Shown here piece by piece: positions 18,260 through 25,618 of a stretch of 64,000 bases of DNA. The stretch is from Methylophilus sp. Leaf416 (GTDB lineage: Bacteria > Pseudomonadota > Gammaproteobacteria > Burkholderiales > Methylophilaceae), in the NCBI RefSeq assembly GCF_001424665.1, contig NZ_LMQS01000002.1:124001-188000 (forward strand). Direction: 5' to 3'. The position numbers and the translations under genes are program-made. Within the stretch, counting starts at the first letter, position 1; each line of letters opens with the position of its first letter. A model generated the notes under the pieces. That model had not been told where the DNA came from. It saw nothing but the letters and a program-made list of their open reading frames with translations, and did not search any database.

Positions 18260-20028
18260 GGTTGTGCTGCTTTCACTACTTGCGGCTTAGCAGTTTGCGG
18301 TTTGACGGCTCTTGCTTTAGCTTTTTCCGCTTTTGCAGCATCTTGTTGAAAACTCGCCATCACATCATGCGGCTTGCCGTAGCGGATCATTTGCCCCTGG
18401 CACATCACCAGCATAAAGTCCGCGATATTCAGGATGTGCTGCAAGTGGCTGATAATAATAAAGGTAGTACCCTGCTGTTTCAGGCGCGCAATCGCCTGCT
18501 GAAAGGTGCGCTCGGCAGCGGTGTCGAGGTTGGCATTCGGTTCATCCAGTACCACAATACGCGGGTTGCCATATAGCGCACGCGCAAGGCCAAGCAATTG
18601 CCGCTCACCGCCGGACAAAGGCACACCGGATTGACCAATCAGCGTATTCAATCCTTCCGGTAACTGGTTGATCCAGTCAGCCAATCGCAGCAGGGCTATC
18701 ACTTCGGATAATGCCTGTTTGTCCGGGCTCTGGAAGCGACAAATATTATCGATCACCCGGCCATCAAACAGGTCTACCTCCTGTGCCAGGTATCCCACAT
18801 ATGGCCCTAATCTGTTTTTGTCCCAGCCGTGCACATCGACGCCGTCATAACGCACGCGGCCACTGGTTGGCGCGACCAGACCCACCAGTAATTTTGCCAG
18901 GGTGGTTTTACCGGATGCCGAAGCACCCGCGACCACTAGCACGTTTCCGGCAGGCAGGTTAAATTGCACCTGGCGGATAAACACTTCTGCCTGGGCTTTA
19001 CCCGCTTGCGGCTGGGCATAAGCCAGTTGGTCAACGGAAATAGCGCCGGTTGGCGGAGGCAACACCAGCCCTTCGGCTTTTTGCGCAGCACCGGCAAACA
19101 GGCTTTCAATCCGCTGCCATGCAGTCCACGCCTGCTCATAGGTTTTCCAGTGACCCACGCATTGCACCAGTGGCGACAGCACCCTGGCTGCGAGAATAGA
19201 GGCCACAATCATCATCGCGCCGCCATTGAACAATTGACCTTCAATAAACAGGTAGCAGGCCAGGCCAAGGATCAGGCTGGTTTGCATGGTCTGCAACCAG
19301 CGCGAAGCCGCTGAATTTTTGCCTGCCAGCTCGGAAGCCTGTGCCTGTTGCCATAAAAAACCGTGCTGGCTTTGCAACCAGCGCTGCTCTAACGGTGCCA
19401 TCATTTGCATGGCCTGCATCACGTCTGAATGACGGCTGATACTGGCAAAATAACGGTGGGATTCCATGGCATGCTGATTGGCCTGCTTCATCATGGGCGC
19501 AACGCGAGCCTGGTTTTGCACAGTTAACACTAACTGGATAAATAAACCCAAAAGCGTCAGCACGCCCAATGCAGGATGAATCAGGAACACCGCCATCAGG
19601 AAAATCAGGCAGAAAGGCGCATCCACCAGACCAAGCAAGGCAGAAGAATGCAATGTACTTTTGAGGGTAGAAAAATCGGAAAACACTTGCTGCGCCGGGA
19701 ACTCCGGCATGGATAATTTGGCGGTAAACACACGCTCAAATAATCGTTGTTGCAGTGATTTTTCAAAATGATAAGAGGCAGATTGCAGAAGGCGGCGGCG
19801 TTGCCACTCCAGCGCTTCCATCACCAGGTAGGCAAATGCGGCCATCAAGGTCAGCATCAATAATGTAGACACATTACGGCTGTTAATGACACGGTCATAC
19901 ACCTCCAGCATATACCAGGAGGGTACTAAAATTAGCAGGTTTGTCACGACGCCAAACAGCCACACTTTGCGCCAGATAGGCCAAAGTGCAGACATGACTT
20001 GTTTCATGGTTTCAGATTGCGACAACAT
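18256..20028 (-). CDS. type I secretion ABC transporter (PrtD-like), copy 2
   Basis: About 590 residues; ATG at 20028 chosen, with GTG and TTG codons just upstream and no clear ribosome site. Same layout as the neighbouring copy: VPSWYMLEVYDRVINSRN opens the membrane domain. The ATPase has Walker A GASASGKTT (a divergent but legal P-loop), LSGGERQLLGLARA, VVLDEPNANLD and the His in IIISHLQ. A C-terminal Lys/Ala-rich tail of about 35 residues is peculiar to this copy. It begins 60 bases after the RTX gene. Confidence 0.88.
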   Translation of the reverse strand: MLSQSETMKQVMSALWPIWRKVWLFGVVTNLLILVPSWYMLEVYDRVINSRNVSTLLMLTLMAAFAYLVMEALEWQRRRLLQSASYHFEKSLQQRLFERVFTAKLSMPEFPAQQVFSDFSTLKSTLHSSALLGLVDAPFCLIFLMAVFLIHPALGVLTLLGLFIQLVLTVQNQARVAPMMKQANQHAMESHRYFASISRHSDVMQAMQMMAPLEQRWLQSQHGFLWQQAQASELAGKNSAASRWLQTMQTSLILGLACYLFIEGQLFNGGAMMIVASILAARVLSPLVQCVGHWKTYEQAWTAWQRIESLFAGAAQKAEGLVLPPPTGAISVDQLAYAQPQAGKAQAEVFIRQVQFNLPAGNVLVVAGASASGKTTLAKLLVGLVAPTSGRVRYDGVDVHGWDKNRLGPYVGYLAQEVDLFDGRVIDNICRFQSPDKQALSEVIALLRLADWINQLPEGLNTLIGQSGVPLSGGERQLLGLARALYGNPRIVVLDEPNANLDTAAERTFQQAIARLKQQGTTFIIISHLQHILNIADFMLVMCQGQMIRYGKPHDVMASFQQDAAKAEKAKARAVKPQTAKPQVVKAAQP

Positions 20029-20088
20029 GTTCACCAAGTATTTCTATAAACAAAACTACGGACGGCAAGCCGCCCGTAGCTATCGCAA

Positions 20089-22344
20089 TTAAACGATGAT
20101 GAAGTCCGAAGTAGACAGTGTGTTCACACCAGTCAGAATCGCAATATCTACCTTCGCACCGCTACCATTACCATCAGCGTCATAGCTGAGTGTTTTAGTA
20201 GTAGTGTTGTAAACCAGGTAGTCATTGCTATCCTGTGCAGTACCGGTAGAGTTCACGCGCAGCATGCTGGCATTGAAACCTGCCAGGTTGCTGTACTGGT
20301 CAAGATGCAGTTCCAGCTTGTCAGTACCACGGGTGAAGTCAGTGATGGTATCCACACCGGTCAGGTTGAATGCAGTGTTGGTGTAAGTCTGCACAGAGGT
20401 GGCAGAGCCGGTAACTACTTGCTCATACACTTTACCGAATACAAACTTGTCAGCACCGCCACCACCAGTCAGCGTGTCGTTACCGCCATTGCCGACAAAC
20501 ACGTCAGCCTTGCTGGTACCGATAAATGTCTGCTGGTTGGCATTGCCTTCAAAACGCAGGCCATTGGTCGTCAGGCCGGAAGCATCAACCACTACATTGT
20601 TGATGGTGCCGCCGTTGTTACCCAGGGTGTTGGAAAGGTCAGCTACTGTGCCGTTGGCTTTGAAGTAGTAGTGGTCGTTGAGCAATTGCAGGTCTGTATT
20701 TTCAACATTCAAACGACCTACTGTACCGCCCACTTGTACGACTTCCATTGATTTGAAGTTGTCGTTGTTGAGCACAACAGTACCATTGGCTTTGGTGTTG
20801 GCACCGATACCAGTCGTGATGCGCAATGTATCCACGCCATCACCACCAACGATCACATCGTGTTTAGCGCCAGTAGCGATCCACTCTTTGTTACCGTCAT
20901 CTGCTTTGGAAGTCGTGCCTTGCACACCGCTACCAAAACCGCCGATCACAAAAATGTCATCGCCTGTACCGCCATCGAGGTAGTCAGCACCGCCATGACC
21001 GATCAACAGGTCATTGCCGCCGTTACCGTAAACAGTGTCATCACCCAGACGCATGGTTGCGTAATCAACACCTTCGCTACCCTGTACGATTTCATGCGCG
21101 TCGCTGCCTTCGTTGGCACCGTCGATACGAGTGAAGCTACCAGCTACACCTTCAGAAGCGTCGTAAGTGACATCAACGTTGTGGTAAATGTGAGCAACAG
21201 AGAAGTCATCCACTTCAAATACCGCTTTATCGTAGGTGACTGGAGAGGCTCCAACGATGGAAGCGGCTGGTACAAACTCTTCTTCTTCAAACTCAAGTTC
21301 CACTGTGACGTTTTCAACATCGCCACCAGCTACGCCGTGAATTTGATAACCAGGGTTTATAAATTCGCGACCAAGCGACTCCCCGTTTTCTTCCAGTTGT
21401 TCATTAGTTAGGGTTATGCTTACGCCACTTGCAAGCTCAATCCGCTCAATACCTGCAAACTCAATTTCTTCAAACTCGCCTGACTTAGTAAACTCTAATG
21501 TATCAACAGCGTTGTAGCCGGCAATCGTTGTGGCAAATGTACTGATAGCTGATGAACCTGGACGCGTAACAATGTTAAGACGTACATCTGTTTCAGTTTC
21601 TAACGCTACTTCCAAATCCTCTATTTCGCTTCGAGTATCAGTGACCGTATCATAAACCGTGCCATCATCATCTTCTACGTCGGTATAGCGCGCTTCTTCA
21701 CCTTGGTTATCTAAGTCAGATACCCCGCCGATAATGGTTACACCAGTGGCATTTTCTTCTTCACCAATTACAAAGGTATCATTACCTTCACCACCAAGAG
21801 CGGTATCGCTAGAAGTTACATAGATCAAATTACCAACAACCGTCTCATCTCCAGCGGTGGCACCACCAGCGGAAATCAAATCTTCGCCTTCACCACCATC
21901 AATGATATCATCGCCATCGCCGCTATCAATAATGTCATTGCCGGACCCACCAGAGATAATGTCATTACCAGATCCAGTATTTACATAATCATTACCGTCA
22001 CCAGCGTCAATGTAGTTATTACCATCACCCGCATAAATTTGATCGTCGCCACTGCCACCAGAAATAACATCATTGCCAGACCCAGAGCCAATAAAATCGT
22101 TACCATCGCCACCGGACAAAACATTATTGCCTCCACCGGCGTCTATCACATCATCACCGGCACCGCCCGATATCACATCGTTTCCACTACCGGCATAAAT
22201 TTGATCATTGCCGCCGCCACCAGAAACAATATTGTTACCTTCCCCAGCATCAATAAAATTATCTAAACTGTTACCGACGATATAATCGGAACTGGCCGTA
22301 CCTGTATATTCGGTTTCTGTTGCATTAAATACTTTATATGCCAT
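20089..22344 (-). CDS. RTX-repeat calcium-binding protein, likely type I secretion substrate
   Basis: 751 residues without a Sec signal. Fourteen consecutive nonapeptides of the GGxGxDxUx type occupy residues 34-159, unusually close to the N terminus. Single repeat blocks recur in the middle (YGNGGNDLLIGHGGADYL) and near the C terminus (VGNGGNDTLTGGGGADKF). The last 80 residues are Asp/Thr/Ser-rich and end DFIIV, a typical type I export tail. A ribosome site AAAGGA precedes the ATG. The position immediately before two ABC exporters, adaptor and TolC makes it their cargo. Function could be adhesin, S-layer or ligand-binding; the central domains are not recognised. Confidence 0.85.
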   Translation of the reverse strand: MAYKVFNATETEYTGTASSDYIVGNSLDNFIDAGEGNNIVSGGGGNDQIYAGSGNDVISGGAGDDVIDAGGGNNVLSGGDGNDFIGSGSGNDVISGGSGDDQIYAGDGNNYIDAGDGNDYVNTGSGNDIISGGSGNDIIDSGDGDDIIDGGEGEDLISAGGATAGDETVVGNLIYVTSSDTALGGEGNDTFVIGEEENATGVTIIGGVSDLDNQGEEARYTDVEDDDGTVYDTVTDTRSEIEDLEVALETETDVRLNIVTRPGSSAISTFATTIAGYNAVDTLEFTKSGEFEEIEFAGIERIELASGVSITLTNEQLEENGESLGREFINPGYQIHGVAGGDVENVTVELEFEEEEFVPAASIVGASPVTYDKAVFEVDDFSVAHIYHNVDVTYDASEGVAGSFTRIDGANEGSDAHEIVQGSEGVDYATMRLGDDTVYGNGGNDLLIGHGGADYLDGGTGDDIFVIGGFGSGVQGTTSKADDGNKEWIATGAKHDVIVGGDGVDTLRITTGIGANTKANGTVVLNNDNFKSMEVVQVGGTVGRLNVENTDLQLLNDHYYFKANGTVADLSNTLGNNGGTINNVVVDASGLTTNGLRFEGNANQQTFIGTSKADVFVGNGGNDTLTGGGGADKFVFGKVYEQVVTGSATSVQTYTNTAFNLTGVDTITDFTRGTDKLELHLDQYSNLAGFNASMLRVNSTGTAQDSNDYLVYNTTTKTLSYDADGNGSGAKVDIAILTGVNTLSTSDFIIV

Positions 22345-22402
22345 TTTTATATCCTTTAAAAAACATTAAATTGCTGAGTTACGCTATCTAACGTTACAAT
22401 GG

Positions 22403-22424
22403 ACAGGCATTTATGGCTGCCTGT
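22403..22424 (-). promoter_or_regulatory. conserved hairpin in the RTX leader
   Basis: ACAGGCA (22403-22409) pairs with TGCCTGT (22418-22424) around an 8-base loop, 59-80 bases upstream of the RTX start. A related block of about 46 bases recurs at 24476-24521 before another gene. The first base pair changes A-T to G-C between copies, a compensatory change that supports a real RNA or DNA structure. Confidence 0.55.
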
Positions 22425-22540
22425 AACACCAATTCACAACATCACCTTTAAGCACCTTAGCCGTCTTGAATGATGATTATTGTTGAATCCAATTGGCAGC
22501 TGTAAATGCACCTTCAGCAGGCCAAGTTCCTATCCCAATA

Positions 22541-23416
22541 TTAGAATTTATCTACTGTTCCTTCTACGGGAACTAATCCCGACACAGAGATTTCTTTTGG
22601 CTCAAGCCCACTTTGCCCAGTGGTTCTTAATCGTATTGCGCCACTTTTAGGCACCGGATCTTGAGCATCGCAAGGATATTTAGTATAAAAAATTGATGAG
22701 TGCTCTCTGGTGACTCCATCTGCATCTTTAAAACTTACATCGGTCGTAAAGTCGACCCAATTCTCACTAAAACTTGCAGTATTTCTTTCGCTGATTGCAG
22801 TGTTTGCCGCAGGTGCATCTTTAACGGATGGCAACTGTGTGTTTAGCGGCGTAGTTTTTACGCTAGTAAATGTTCTTCCTGCCCTAAACAAAACTTCTGC
22901 GTTACCACCTATATCCGCGTGCGGCTGCTTATGAAAGTAGGCCACGGATATTTTTTTTCCAGCAAATCCCGCGCGTGCAATATCATTTACTTCCAAGTAC
23001 TTTCCATTTGCCAAAGGTGCGTCCTTCATTTGCAAATGAGCTCCCAATATGCATTCTGTATTTTCTTTATTGCGCCATATAGCATCTGTCAGCACTGCTA
23101 CATCAGGTCGATCGCCACCTTCGGGTTTTGGTATCTCCACATCGCTTACCATTATTCCCACCAACCTAAATCCATCTATTGGAGCGTAAGTAGGACTTTT
23201 TAATAAATCTTCACTACTTACTGCGCATGTATTGCGACTGTCTTCGTTAGGCACTGTAGACGCCGATAAACCGTAATCACCTGTTGGATTACACAATATA
23301 TAAGCCGACTGAACATTTGCAGCGTTTGGTAATGCAACGAAACCTTTTTCCGCATTAACTCCAGTACTCATTGCAGCATAAAAAAAACCAACAAAGACGC
23401 AATCAATTAATCTCAT
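22541..23416 (-). CDS. exported four-cysteine protein, paralog 1 (unknown family)
   Basis: 291 residues with a Sec signal (VGFFYAAMSTGVNA). It is the most divergent of three neighbouring paralogs, keeping the order of landmarks: GFVALP after the signal, four Cys (in ILCNP, NTCAV, ECILG, YPCDA), VWRN-type IWRNKENTECI, LEVNDIARAGFAGKKISVAY, RAGRTFTSV, ENWVDFTTDV and a final LRTTGQSG. Four matched cysteines suggest two disulfides. I do not recognise the family. Its place beside a TonB-dependent receptor and two secretion systems suggests a secreted ligand-binding or surface role (inference). Confidence 0.6.
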   Translation of the reverse strand: MRLIDCVFVGFFYAAMSTGVNAEKGFVALPNAANVQSAYILCNPTGDYGLSASTVPNEDSRNTCAVSSEDLLKSPTYAPIDGFRLVGIMVSDVEIPKPEGGDRPDVAVLTDAIWRNKENTECILGAHLQMKDAPLANGKYLEVNDIARAGFAGKKISVAYFHKQPHADIGGNAEVLFRAGRTFTSVKTTPLNTQLPSVKDAPAANTAISERNTASFSENWVDFTTDVSFKDADGVTREHSSIFYTKYPCDAQDPVPKSGAIRLRTTGQSGLEPKEISVSGLVPVEGTVDKF

Positions 23417-23451
23417 TTATAACTCTCGAATCACAATCAAAACTGAGAAAC

Positions 23452-23478
23452 ATGCACAGCGGTAATACCGCTGTGCAT
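23452..23478. other. perfect 11-bp inverted repeat between paralogs 2 and 1
   Basis: ATGCACAGCGG-TAATA-CCGCTGTGCAT. It is strong as an RNA hairpin but lacks a T-run on either side. It could be an attenuating or mRNA-protecting hairpin between the two genes, or an operator. Confidence 0.6.
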
Positions 23479-23503
23479 CTAAACAATTTAATTGGCTATT
23501 TAT

Positions 23504-24460
23504 TTATGGAGCTGTACTTGTACCAGGAGCACGAGAAGTTCCTGTCACAATGATCCATGGTTGTGTTTCTTGACCGGTTTGACGAATCTTGAAATTACCG
23601 GATGTTGCAGTTGTAGCACCTGTTGCGCAAGCCTGCTTGATGTACATGTTGGGAGATGATGGGTTGGTTGAACCATCCTCATCTACACCAGCAGTTACAT
23701 CAGTGGTGAAATCCACCCAGTTGTGGGTTGTGCTAAATGGTGCATCTTGTTGACCTGCGGTAGGAACAACAGTACCTGGGGCTGGGCCAGAAGGTGTACC
23801 AGTAGGTCCGGCTGTTTGGCCTACACCGGTAATTTCAGTACCCAATGTTGCACTTGTTGTTGGCAAAGGTTTGAAACCAGTAGCAACAGAAGCGCCGCCA
23901 ATCACGTTCGGTTGCATTTGCACAGATGTAAACGTACGCCCCGCACGGTACACTGATCCAAAGTTAGTTGCTTGCTTTGCATATGCAACCGACACAGTGC
24001 CTGTATAACCACCAAACGCAAAGTCATTTACTTCCAGCTTTTGAGTACCTGAGGCTTGTGGGTTGTAGTCAGTGGTTGATGAATTAGACATCAGCACTTG
24101 CTTGCCATAGATACACTCACCGGTAGTACTATTTCTCCACACACGCTCATTTAAAGTAGCTACAGGGTCAGAAAAGTAGCTAATAGAAGAAGTAACTGTA
24201 CCTGCGGCAAAAACTGCAAAACCTGTTTCTGGCACAGCTGTAAACAAAAGTGTAGTGCCGATACCGTTTGGAGCAGCACATAAGCTATCGGTTGTTGGTG
24301 GAACTGAAGAATCCGATTGAGCACCAAAATTACTTGCAGTACGGCAAGTAGTATATGCACTGGTACCTGAAGTTGGCAGTGTCACAAAACCAGCTGCCGC
24401 TTGTGTAGAAATCATACCTAAAACGCTTAATACTGCTAAATTCAACTTAACGTTTTTCAT
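23504..24460 (-). CDS. exported four-cysteine protein, paralog 2 (unknown family)
   Basis: 318 residues. Sec signal MKNVKLNLAVLSVLGMISTQAAA. It shares with paralog 3 nearly identical blocks: ISYFSDPVATLNERVWRNS, ECIYGKQVLMS, LEVNDFAFGGYTGTVSVAYA, RAGRTFTSVQ, NWVDFTTDV, PSSPNMYIKQACA and a C-terminal LRQTGQ-type motif followed by SRAPGTSTAP. The four cysteines match those of paralogs 1 and 3. A Pro/Gly/Thr-rich insertion (TAGPTGTPSGPAPGTVVP) is specific to it. AAAGGA lies before the ATG. No known family recognised. Confidence 0.62.
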   Translation of the reverse strand: MKNVKLNLAVLSVLGMISTQAAAGFVTLPTSGTSAYTTCRTASNFGAQSDSSVPPTTDSLCAAPNGIGTTLLFTAVPETGFAVFAAGTVTSSISYFSDPVATLNERVWRNSTTGECIYGKQVLMSNSSTTDYNPQASGTQKLEVNDFAFGGYTGTVSVAYAKQATNFGSVYRAGRTFTSVQMQPNVIGGASVATGFKPLPTTSATLGTEITGVGQTAGPTGTPSGPAPGTVVPTAGQQDAPFSTTHNWVDFTTDVTAGVDEDGSTNPSSPNMYIKQACATGATTATSGNFKIRQTGQETQPWIIVTGTSRAPGTSTAP

Positions 24461-24486
24461 GCTAGTTCCTTTTCACGTTACAATTA

Positions 24487-24508
24487 GCAGGCATTTGTGG
24501 CTGCCTGC
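24487..24508 (-). promoter_or_regulatory. conserved hairpin in the paralog 2 leader
   Basis: GCAGGCA pairs with TGCCTGC around an 8-base loop, 27-48 bases upstream of the ATG at 24460. It is the second copy of the block seen before the RTX gene; flanking ACGTTACAAT and CACCAATTCAC are also shared. Confidence 0.55.
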
Positions 24509-24576
24509 AGCACCAATTCACCTTAATCTTTCTAGCGCCTTGTAAGTACTAATCTGATTACGGTCGAATGTATTAA

Positions 24577-24607
24577 CTGGGCAGTTGCAAATGCCCAGTA
24601 TTTTTTT
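24577..24607 (+). terminator. terminator-like hairpin in plus orientation
   Basis: CTGGGCA (24577-24583) and TGCCCAG (24592-24598) form a 7-bp stem followed by TATTTTTTT on the plus strand. All neighbouring genes are on the minus strand, so it would block antisense transcription, or act only as a hairpin after paralog 3. Confidence 0.5.
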
Positions 24608-24644
24608 AGCCAACCTTATAAAAAAATTGCCCACTTTGTGATTC

Positions 24645-25562
24645 TTAAGGGGCAATAGATGTACTTGGTGCCCGTGAGCGGGTCGTCACTACAACCCATG
24701 GCTGATAGGCGCGACCCGTTTGACGTAGTTTCATGCTATCCGCCACCAAACTTGTATTTGCATTAGCACAGGCTTGCTTTATATACATGTTAGGTGACGA
24801 TGGTTTTAGAGGCATTCCTTCTGGGCTAGTACCAGCGCTAGCATAGGTAGTAAAGTCCACCCAATTAGCACTGAGAGGGGCTTCCTGCTGTGAAACAGTT
24901 GGTATAACTGAGCAGGGTGTAGCCACCCCTACACCATTGATTTCGGTTCCAGGCGCTCCACCGATGGAAGGCTTCTGCAAAAAACCCGAACATAGCGCAC
25001 CATTAGGACCATGCTGTCTCTGAACAGAGGTAAAAGTGCGACCTATTCTAATAACCGAAGAATAATTAGAAGATGCTTTAGCATATGCAACGCTTACAGT
25101 TCCGGCATAGCCGCCAAAAGCAAAATCATTCACTTCAAGAGCGTCAACGCCTGGATCGTAAGGGTTGTAATCATTTACGGATGAGAGCGACATTAACACT
25201 TGCTTTCCATAGATACACTCTCCAGTACTAGAATTTCTCCATACCCGTTCATTTAAAGTAGCTAACGGGTCTGAGAAATAAGAAATAGGGGAGCTAAAGG
25301 TTTGTGCGGCAAATAACGAAAAACCTGCTTCTGGAATATTTCCGAATAAAAGTGAAGTATTCACCCCATTAGGCGAAACACATGCACTATCGGCAGCAGG
25401 GGGATAGCTGTTTTCCCACATTCCATTTCCCGAGCGGCAACTAACATAAACACTAGCGCCGGAGATAGGTAGCGTTTCAAAACCAGCAGCCTTCAATTCC
25501 TGGGTAATCAAACTTGCCAATACCGCTGATAAAACCCACAACAAAGACTTTTCAAATTTCAT
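24645..25562 (-). CDS. exported four-cysteine protein, paralog 3 (unknown family)
   Basis: 305 residues. Sec signal ending LITQELKAA, then GFETLPISGASVYVSCRSG. It shares long blocks with paralog 2 (SPISYFSDPLATLNERVWRN, ECIYGKQVLMS, LEVNDFAFGGYAGTVSVAYA, GRTFTSVQ, PSSPNMYIKQACA) and ends SRAPSTSIAP. It keeps the four common cysteines and adds two (LCSGF, TPCSV) in a variable segment. First of the three paralogs after the receptor gene, 56 bases downstream of it; GGAG precedes the ATG. Confidence 0.62.
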   Translation of the reverse strand: MKFEKSLLWVLSAVLASLITQELKAAGFETLPISGASVYVSCRSGNGMWENSYPPAADSACVSPNGVNTSLLFGNIPEAGFSLFAAQTFSSPISYFSDPLATLNERVWRNSSTGECIYGKQVLMSLSSVNDYNPYDPGVDALEVNDFAFGGYAGTVSVAYAKASSNYSSVIRIGRTFTSVQRQHGPNGALCSGFLQKPSIGGAPGTEINGVGVATPCSVIPTVSQQEAPLSANWVDFTTYASAGTSPEGMPLKPSSPNMYIKQACANANTSLVADSMKLRQTGRAYQPWVVVTTRSRAPSTSIAP

Positions 25563-25618
25563 CTTATTTCTCCGTTTTAATCGCGCAAACCTTCGGTTGA
25601 CAGCCTACTTCGTCTTTT

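Noticed and set aside
16547-20028. Bacteriocin exporter with peptidase domain
   Set aside because: Neither ABC protein has an N-terminal C39 or C39-like domain, and no small double-glycine peptide gene was seen.
20305-22266. Several plus-strand open frames inside the RTX gene
   Set aside because: They are shadows of low-complexity Gly/Asp repeats; no ribosome sites and no plausible products.
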